Assembly: GCA_039583875.1 (NCBI GenBank) | Contig: CM077150.1 | Location: 183,090,375 to 183,154,374, forward strand | DNA from: Platanthera guangdongensis | Taxonomy: Eukaryota; Streptophyta; Magnoliopsida; Asparagales; Orchidaceae | Length of the DNA stretch: 64,000 nt | Direction of reading: 5' to 3' | Shown here: piece after piece, positions 56,842 through 64,000 of the stretch | Position numbering within the stretch: position 1 is the stretch's first letter | Layout of the letters: the number at the start of each line of letters is the position of its first letter | The notes under the pieces: model-generated | The model's input: only the letters and a program-made list of their open reading frames with translations | What the model was told of the DNA's origin: nothing | Databases searched by the model: none | Program-made: the position numbers and the translations under genes

Positions 56842-56853
56842 CAAGTGGGAGTC
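56842..56853 (+). promoter_or_regulatory. Copia polypurine tract
   Basis: CAAGTGGGAGTC lies directly before the 3' LTR start TGTTGGAG, a common plant copia arrangement. Confidence 0.85.
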
Positions 56854-57959
56854 TGTTGGAGTTACCATGGTGATCTGGAAGTGATCAAACATGTGATCTC
56901 ACTGCCAACGCGATATGAGCCTGCAGGGTCGCACATAAGAGGTGTGGAGAAGTTGGATGATTGACTGTGTTGGTAAAGGTTACCAATCACCGACCTGAAT
57001 AGGGTTGGGCAAATGTTGCCTTGAAAGGATTGGTAAGAGTCGTCGATTGCGGGTCGACGAGTGTCGTCAACCCAAGGTCGACGATCGACGAGAATCGTCG
57101 AGTATCGTCGACCGCGGGTCGACGATCGATGAGAATCGTCGAGCATCGTCGACCGCGGGTCGACGATCGACGAGAATCGTCGAGTATCGTCGACCGCGGG
57201 TCGATGGTCGACGAGTATGGTCCATCCTGCGTTCGGCGAGAATCGTCGAGTACTGTACTCTGATTCTCGCCGATCCTAGGTGATACTCGCCGACTGATTC
57301 TCGCCGAATCTGGTTGATGATTCTCGCCGATCGTCGCCAACTCTCGCCGATTGATTCTCACCGATTATGGAACCCTAAATTCTGGGTGGTCTGCGGATAG
57401 CGATATTCCTAAGTCTATTTATTTCTTTGGTATAAAAGGACACTTATGGTTTTCGGGAAACCAGATCTTCTTTCTGATCGAATCGAAATCGACGGAAGTG
57501 TTCCGCCGTTCTGTTCGTTCCGCCGATCCCGAATCCCGCCGCCGACGGAAGTGTTCCGCCGCCGCCGTGCTCGCTCCGTCGACCTCCTCCCCTCCGGCGA
57601 TCGTCGCTGGTGTTGCTTTTCCTGGCGCGGACCTTGCAGTCCGTGGAATAGCAAGGTGCGGTCATCATCCTTCCCGATTACCCGTGCGACGGAAAACTCG
57701 GCGTTCTCCCGCTCGTGTGGATTTCTGTAGAGACGTGGATATTATTCCACGTAGAACTCGCCACAAGCAAGAAGACGAAGCTTGGAGCATCTCCGTTGAG
57801 TTGTGACTCAACGCCACTGAGGTAATTTTTGACTTGTTATATGTTAACTTCTTGATTCAACTACCATGGCCCGATCCCATCTCTTTTGGGTTTTTCTTGA
57901 TGTTTTATTCTTCCGCTGCGTGCACAAGCGTTGTGCCATCCTCTTAGAGAAACCCAACA
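56854..57959 (+). repeat. Copia 3' LTR
   Basis: 1106 bp. Minisatellite units start at 57094, 57135 and 57176 (three instead of five). TATA box TATAAAA at 57431-57437. Ends AAACCCAACA followed by GAGAG. Confidence 0.95.
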
Positions 57960-58329
57960 GAGAGGTCTTAATTGATCAACCTAAGGTTAGTCGAGTGCGT
58001 ATTCTCAAGAGAGGCGCTACGTAGCTTTGGAACCTCCCGGTCAAAGTTAATAATTTAGATGCTTGTGCTTTATAATTTCATGAGAATTTATTCTAACCCA
58101 AAGGGATTCTAGCTTATTTCCTATCATCGTATTACTCCTCTTAGTTTAACGTTTTTTTTCACAAAACCAATTTTCGTTCGATAAAATAATAGCTCTTCCT
58201 TCTGAGTACAAGTACTCAACGGTCCCCGAGTTTAAATACGATATTTCCTATACTAAATTTTGATAGGTGCATTTGCCTAGTTTGAGATTTTAGTTTGGAA
58301 ATATTTCAAAACTATATAAATTTCCATCA
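57960..58329 (+). repeat. Athila 3' LTR, piece 3
   Basis: GAGAGGTCTTAATTGATC matches the 5' LTR near 24330 and runs to the LTR end TTTCCATCA. Confidence 0.95.
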
Positions 58330-58462
58330 GCTAGCGCCCCTTTGTGCGCGCTCTAACACAACGCCCTTGCTCGTGCACGCACACCGGTGGATGCCACCGC
58401 CTCCTACCACAATCTCTCTTGGGAAGCCTGTCTAAGCCACCTGAATTACCTGGGGAGGGCAC
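58330..58462 (+). repeat. Element X LTR, second piece (probable)
   Basis: GC-rich sequence with GTGCGCGC and CGTGCACGCACACC, like the GTG/CAC-rich end of the piece at 22762-23077. It is placed there by position between Athila and solo LTR B. No direct alignment partner is available in the window. Confidence 0.4.
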
Positions 58463-60424
58463 TGTAATGCCCCGAAAATTGTTATCGAGCTGGTCGCGTC
58501 CAAAAGTAATTTTGGTTCCTGTATAGGGGTACACGGGCGTGTCCAAGGCCGTGTTTGGCATGGTGTTTTGGCCGATTTTATCCCGAGAAGGACACAACAA
58601 GAAACATGACTGAATGACACAGGCGTGTCATTTGACACGAGCATGTGCCTACCCGTGTTAGTACCCGTATTCCATAGAGTCATGACGATTGGCGTGACGG
58701 TTATTCGTGACACGCCTCCGGTCACGGGCGTGTCCAAGACCCGACACGGGCGTATCAGGTGGGGACACGGGCGTGTCTTGCCTGCGTGGTTTTTCTGCAT
58801 TCGACAATCGTGCCAGGATCTATACACTCGGCCTGGGACACGACCGTGTGCGAGGCCGTGTTCGGCCTAGGTTTGAGGATTTTTGTGCAGATATGAGCCG
58901 TTCGTTTTCTTTAAGTAAGATCTGATGGCCCAGACATGTTCCTGCTATGTTAAGGACGCGAATGGTGGTTTAACTCCTCGTTTCTCCCTTAAGCTTTCTC
59001 TTTCCAAGGAGTTAGAGTAAGGAGGAAGAAGAAGGAGGATTGCGGCCACCAGCGGAGCATCGGAGCACCGTTTAGAGAATCGAGAGCGGATCCGTGGAGG
59101 AAATCCCGTTGCGAAGACTCATATCCGTGTACTTTTCCTATGGCACAAAAGCGTACTACAAGGGTAACGATTCTCTACTTGAGCATGTGAAGCTCTCTTC
59201 CTTTTTGCATAGGGAAACCCGCTCCCGCGAGTGTGCGGCGAGTGTGCGGTGTTCCTTGGGGTTGACGGGAATAGTCCCCCTTGTGTTGCATATAGAGTCC
59301 GGAATCGAAGTACGGGCATAGGCATTGTGTGTGAAGCCTACCCGGACATGTTGGTCTGGATCGGTGATGTTGCATTTGTTATGATTTGCAGGAGAAGACT
59401 CTGTGCTTTGGATTTTCGGGTTTCTACGCGGTAGATTGCAGTAGGGCTCCTTGGGGATTAAATCCAAGGCGCACCCGGAAAACTGAGAGGAATCATTATT
59501 CTGCTAACTTGGCAGTCTGGGAACCGGCCTTGAAAATAACTGGGTTATATGATTGTTTGGAAATAACAGGATCTGAGAGAAGATTGGCTCGTGCGTACGT
59601 CTTAAGGTGTATTACGCGTTGTGAGCAACGGGCAAGTGGAATCAGACCTGGGCTATGTGGTTCGGTGAGAGAGACCCGAAAAGGGGACTGGACGTTGGCA
59701 TAGTCGGGAGCCTTAGACAGTGGTCAAAAAGGCTAAAATGCTCACGTTGTTGCCATCCCGGGGGTGGTGGTGAAGACGCTGAAGTGTCAGGATTCACCGA
59801 TAATGTGCCCTAAGTGCACGGGGTGTTTGGTCGTGCGAGCCTACACCTGTGGCTAGCATGTTTGTACTATATTATTTTAGCTGGGCTAATGAATTGCAGG
59901 GAAGGAGCACCGTCGTCCCAAGTTAGGGGTGGGGTCGTTATAATTTGGTCGTCTTTTGGCTGACCGTTGGTTTGTTTTTCACCGTGCGGTGGAATGTTGC
60001 TTGCAGGTGCTGCGGAGTCGAGTACCAAATGGCGGGCTGGAGCCCATGTTGTTGTGCTGGCCCTAGAAGGCCAAAGCAAATAGTTGTACTTTACTTTTGT
60101 CATGTGTGGCCGACCTGCGAGCCGATGTATGGAAAACAATATTTAATTAAGTGAACCTCTGTAAGGCCATAAGGCCGTGTACCGTTTTGTGTATTTGTTT
60201 TCATTCCAGTTGTAGTGGTGTTGGACATTCATGTTATTTGGATACAAGGTTGGGTTCTTTCAACTGTTTAAAAGCTTCCACAAGAATGCTCTGTGTTAGG
60301 ACGAGTAGTCTTAATTGGATAGTTTGGTTATTCATACGTAACCCTTCTGACTATCCGTGGTATATGGTGTCGGGTTCTAGCTGGACCTTCTACTATATGT
60401 CATACGACGGATGGGGGTGTTACA
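58463..60424 (+). mobile_element. Solo LTR B (TGTAATGCCCC family)
   Basis: 1962 bp, TGTAATGCCCCGAAAATT to GGGTGTTACA, with exact target duplication GGCAC (58458-58462 and 60425-60429). It aligns with solo LTR A from about 400 bp inward to the end (TTGGTCTGGATCGGTGATG, AATGTGCCCTAAG, GGAGCACCGTCGTCCC). No interior is present, as expected after LTR-LTR recombination. Confidence 0.92.
58520..58870. repeat. GACACGGGCGTGTC palindrome cluster in solo LTR B
   Basis: Perfect copy GACACGGGCGTGTC at 58764-58777 and about ten variants (ACACGGGCGTGTCC, GACACAGGCGTGTC, ACGACCGTGT). It occupies the same part of the LTR as the GTGTCGACAC array in solo LTR A, but with a different word. Confidence 0.85.
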
Positions 60425-61009
60425 GGCACACTCGTCATTTCATAAAAATTGGCGATCCAGGTGACCAGAACGGAGCTACGTCATTCACCAACTCAAGATC
60501 CAGCCTTACACAATTACCAACACGTCCCTCTAGAAAACTATAAAAAGGCCTTCAGGCCTTCATTTGAAGATAAGCAACTCCCGAGGCTAGAGATAGCTCG
60601 GAGGTTTTATGACAAGAAAGTGGGACTTAGATCAATTCTCTGCTTGGAATTCGCTTTGCTCCCTCTCTAGACCGCAGAATCCTCGTTGCTTACTTTGACG
60701 ATTTTGTGATCCTGAAAGAAGGAGCGGATGAACGCTCATATTGCTTCTCTCATCCAAGCTTCATGGACTTAGTTTATTTTCCACTTTATTTGTACTCAAA
60801 GCTTGTAACAGAGAGGTGACCTATCATCCTCCAAATAACTTCCAATACTTGTAACTATAGCTAAATAGTGGAATTTGACCCGGCATAGATCCGACCACGT
60901 AGTTCTTCACACTTTAAGAGTTTTCCACAGTAAAAAAGCCTCTTGTCATTATTGTTGGATTTTCATTGACTGTTTGCAACACTCTAGTTTTTCCCCCATT
61001 GAAAAACAA
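60425..61009 (+). repeat. Element X LTR, third piece (probable)
   Basis: Flank of solo LTR B. Contains CTATAAAAAGGCCTTCAGG with a TATA box at 60539-60548, compatible with an LTR promoter. A 73-residue open frame across it is not recognisable. The end of the piece is not defined. Confidence 0.4.
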
Positions 61010-63078
61010 TAAGTACTGGCTATTAGAGATACCGTCGGCGGTAGCTCGATACCGCTGGTGATTGTGGTCAGGTCGATGCAGTCGACAAATGATGTAGTCG
61101 ATGCAGTCAATAATTTGGTGAAGTCATTTTGCTGCCGTATGCGATAGATGAATATTGTTGGAGATAGCGATGTAGTCGCTCCAATTGATACAATTGATTT
61201 GCTACCGCACGCAATAGCTATATTGCTGATAATAGAGATGCAATTGATGTAGTCGATGTAGTCGATTTGTTGTTGCCTGACAATAACTTAATATTGCAGG
61301 TGATAGTGTGCCACATGGTAGGTGGCCACATGTCAGTTGGCTTTGATGTGCCATTTAAGCAGTAATGTGACATTGACTTGGTAAAGCGGCTACAGCTGGA
61401 GCTATCGCCTGACGATAGCTCGATACCGCCGATAACATTTGTTTAAGATTTTCCCCATAAAATCAAGGTTGTTAATTGTTGTTTTTATTGGACATCATAT
61501 GGATGAGGTTTCTTTCGGGATTGATAACGGGCTGAAGGTGAGAAAGTATTATCACTCTTTATTTCTCATTCTCTCCCTCCAAGTGGAAGGATGAAGAGGG
61601 ATAAGAAGGAAGAGAGGTTGATTTAGCCATTGGAGCAGCTCCAACTTTGGAATCACTAACCAAAGCTAGATCCCCCGAGTGGAAAGTTCTGCGAGTGTTT
61701 CCATCCGGATCAACTACAACTTCAGGGCTCTGAAACGTTCTTCAAGGTTAACGACTCTCTTTCTGAATACTTGGACATGTGAAGTCCTTTATTTGACATG
61801 TTTGTGTGGAGGTTCCCATCAATTGGTGGAGAAAGAGACTTCCAATGGGTTGATTTGGTTTATCCCCATTATAATTTGCATACAGAGTCCGGATCGCTAT
61901 ATGGACATATGTATTTTGTGTGAGGCCCATCTATGACAAGTTGGTCTGGATTGGTAATGTATTGTTTTGTGTGTCGAAGAAGACTCCACGAAAAATCATG
62001 TAGTTTTAGGGTTTTGGGGTGTTCAGAATGTTGAAGGAAGTACTAGAGGTGTACTCCAGGAAACACCCAGTGTTTCAATAGAATCGATGTTCTATTGATA
62101 CCACCCGCGATAACGCGATACCACTGGTGGTAGCTCCCAATGAGCTGATGTGATGAATGTGAAGCCCAGGTCTTGCAGATCGGGTGCATAACAATAAGCT
62201 GTGATACATGGATTGCCAAGCTTGGTGGCCTGATGTGCCGACCAAAGGGATTATGTTGCTTATCATGTTAATGGGCTAAAGTGAGGCTGACCCGCATCGT
62301 GTTGATTGTTCACGATGATTGAGATAAGAAAAGCTGATTTTAACCCGTCTAGTTTGAATCGGTGAACAGGTAGCTCCTCGTTGCACTGGTCATGCGGAAG
62401 TCTGGGAAGCATAATAGATTATGACTTGAAGTCGCTCAAATGTACCATCTAAGTGAGTGATGCTTAGGATGGAGGTAAGACATGAAATTCAGTACACCTA
62501 TAATGTGCCCTAAATGCACGGGGCGTGTGGCCATGCGTGCTTACGTCTGTGATGGTTATGTAATTATATGAAATGCCATATTGCTTGATTGCAGGGAAGG
62601 AGTACCACCACTCTGGGAATGGGGTGGGGTAGTTATAATTGTCTGCTAATGCTGACCGTTCCTTTTTTTACCATATATTTGTGGGCTGGTCTTATGCAGG
62701 TACTGGTGAGCTGAACGAGAAGTAGCGGGTTGAAGCCTGTTTTACTATGCTGGTTCTCGAACACTGAAGTGCTCGTTTACTGCTTTCATGTATGACCGTC
62801 CTGCGTGCCGATATATGCAAACCACCCGTTTTTATATGTATAATTGTGTAAGGATATAATGATGAATATTTGTGTGACTATCATTCCAAAGCTTTATATA
62901 GTGAACATTCAGTCTTGTGGGTTATTGTTACTCCTTTGCTTCTGCTAGAATGCAACTCTGTGTTAGACTACGATGATATTTGCTTTCATTTAGTACCGCT
63001 CTCATCTGTTCGTGAAATATGGCGTGGAGCCCCGATCAGACCTTCTATTGTATTCTTTGTGACGGGCAGGGTGTTATA
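61010..63078 (+). repeat. 5' LTR C (third member of TGTAATGCCCC family)
   Basis: Aligns with LTRs A and B from about 61450 to the end: TTGGTCTGGATTGGTAATG, AATGTGCCCTAAATGCACGG, GGAAGGAGTACCACC, GACGGGCAGGGTGTTATA. The start is unclear; a TGTAATG border was not found, so 61010 is approximate. The 61030-61440 stretch carries its own repeat words (GATACCGCYGG, GTAGTCGATG) and a perfect hairpin at 61399-61421 (arms GAGCTATCG and CGATAGCTC). The LTR end reads TTATA rather than TTACA. Confidence 0.75.
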
Positions 63079-63081
63079 ATT

Positions 63082-63093
63082 TGGTATCAACAT
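63082..63093 (+). promoter_or_regulatory. Primer binding site of element C
   Basis: TGGTATCAACAT lies three bases after the LTR end; the first eight bases match initiator tRNA-Met. This identifies LTR C as a 5' LTR and the family as a gypsy element with interior to the right. Confidence 0.75.
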
Positions 63094-63306
63094 CTGTTGG
63101 CAATCTCTTCTTTTTTGAATTCGTAGTCTAATTCTTTTAAGGGCTGGTGAGCACGTATGTGTGTTACAATTTCAATATCAAATTACCCATGAATTTCCAC
63201 TTAGGAATGACAAATACACATGTTTGAGGCACCTCTGTGTTTCTATGAATGTTATTTACATTGTTGAATGTCGCTTAATTGTGTGTTTCAAGATTATAGG
63301 TGACTA

Positions 63307-64000
63307 TGAGTGGTGTGGGGTCTCAACCCCACCACTCTACTGAGAGTAGTGTATATGCTGATGTGCCTACACCTCCTTTTGCTGAGACTGTTCACTTAGT
63401 TACTGAAGCTATCTTTGTGATAATCAATGCGCAGCCAGGAAGGCTGATGCTGCCTCCTACTCCTAGAGTGGCCCCAACGCTGGTTGGCGTAGTTGAGCAT
63501 GTGATGGTGATACAAGTGGCTAAAGAGCCATTAGTATCAAAATGACTGATACATAAGTAACTGAAGCACGTTCTGAGATTCAATCCTCCTACGTTTATGA
63601 GTACTAGCACCCCAACTCACGTCAAAAATTGACTCTCTAGGATAAAGAGAACCGTGATGGCATTGAAGATGGAGGAAGAGCAGAAAGTCACCTTAGCTAC
63701 TTTCCAATTGGATGGAGAGGCAAGGCTTTGGTAGGATGAACTGGAGTTAAATTAGTTTGTGGCAGACAACTGACTGATCTCTCGATGGATGAGTTCTCGA
63801 GATTGATTCTAGATAGGTATCTCTCTTTTGCATAGCAGATTGTGATGGAGAACCAGTTCTAGAGGTGGAATTAAGATGATAATCTGGTGGATGACTATCT
63901 ACATGAGTTTACCAGACTTGAGCGATATGTATGCTCTACTTTTGCTGATGAAGAGCGTAAGACCAATAGGTTTTATGAAGGTTTTCAGGATGATCTGAGG
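63307..64000 (+). pseudogene. gag: Gypsy gag of element C, partial
   Basis: ATG at 63307 opens MSGVGSQPHHSTESSVYADV, a Pro/Val-rich N-terminus, to a stop at 63543. Further along, frames give FNPPTFMSTSTPT, KVTLATFQLDGEARLW and VDDYLHEFTRLERY, the retrotrans_gag domain of Ty3/gypsy elements, interrupted by stops and small frameshifts. It runs off the window end, so pol is not seen. Confidence 0.75.

Larger units (their letters stand above)
49753..57959 (+). mobile_element. Nearly complete Ty1/copia element
   Basis: LTRs TGTTG...CCCAACA with exact GAGAG duplications (49748-49752 and 57960-57964), primer site, gag, pol in copia order (protease, integrase, RT, RNase H) and polypurine tract. LTRs are 1195 and 1106 bp; the length difference comes from minisatellite copy number. 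Outside it I count about 18 differences in 750 bp. One in-frame TGA separates gag from pol. It is the youngest insertion in the nest. Confidence 0.96.
23078..58329 (+). mobile_element. Athila-type gypsy element with two nested insertions
   Basis: LTRs run TGATAACTCT to TTTCCATCA. The interior has an Athila-type primer site, gag, protease (DLGAS), RT, RNase H, integrase, an env-like ORF and a polypurine tract. The 3' LTR is split by Tekay 2 (34901-49177) and copia (49753-57959); removing them leaves about 1626 bp against 1637 bp for the 5' LTR. Flanking 5-mers GATCG and GCTAG agree at only 3 of 5 positions, so the duplication has decayed or the borders are slightly off. LTRs differ by about 9% where compared. 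Confidence 0.93.

Noticed and set aside
23073..58334. GATCG/GCTAG as an exact target duplication of Athila
   Set aside because: Only 3 of 5 positions agree, so I do not claim it as a clean duplication.

Overview
The window is plant nuclear heterochromatin. It is built almost entirely of LTR retrotransposons nested in one another: Ty3/gypsy Tekay-type chromoviruses, a Ty3/gypsy Athila-type element with an env-like gene, and Ty1/copia elements. Primer binding sites match plant initiator tRNA-Met (TGGTATCA...) or the Athila type (TGGCACCGTTGCCGGGG). No complete ordinary host gene was recognised and the species cannot be named.

Layout. (1) 1-3694 and 17861-18685: fragments of a copia family whose LTRs begin TGTTGGAACCC, plus an array of about 30 small hairpin units. 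(2) 3695-17860: Tekay element 1, forward, 5.7-kb LTRs, intact duplication GCACC, internally deleted, inserted in the hairpin array. (3) 18686-23077, 58330-58462 and 60425-about 61000: pieces of an unclassified element 'X' (LTR start TGATRGGGTTCCC). It carries a solo LTR (19481-21635) that itself holds a tRNA-derived SINE. (4) 23078-58329: Athila-type element. Its 3' LTR was split by Tekay element 2 (34901-49177, reverse, duplication CGTTC) and by a nearly complete copia element (49753-57959, duplication GAGAG). (5) 58463-60424: second solo LTR of the same family as the first, duplication GGCAC. (6) about 61010-64000: third member of that family, with LTR, primer binding site and the start of a broken gag, running off the window.

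Insertion order read from nesting and LTR divergence (by eye): Athila oldest (about 9%), then Tekay 2 and Tekay 1 (about 4-6%), then copia (about 2.5%). Only the copia element is close to coding-competent, with one in-frame TGA between gag and pol.

Three things stand out. First, both Tekay copies carry a GT...AG segment (130 and 95 bp) between gag and protease whose removal restores the reading frame, so it looks like a spliceosomal intron controlling Gag versus Gag-Pol. Second, nearly every family has its own cluster of 10-16 bp palindromes in the LTR or UTR; three related LTRs carry three different sets at the same place. Third, the array at 3206-3694/17861-18080 has a conserved linker (CTAC..CTCAG) alternating with about 30 mostly different inverted repeats, whose two arms change while pairing is kept.
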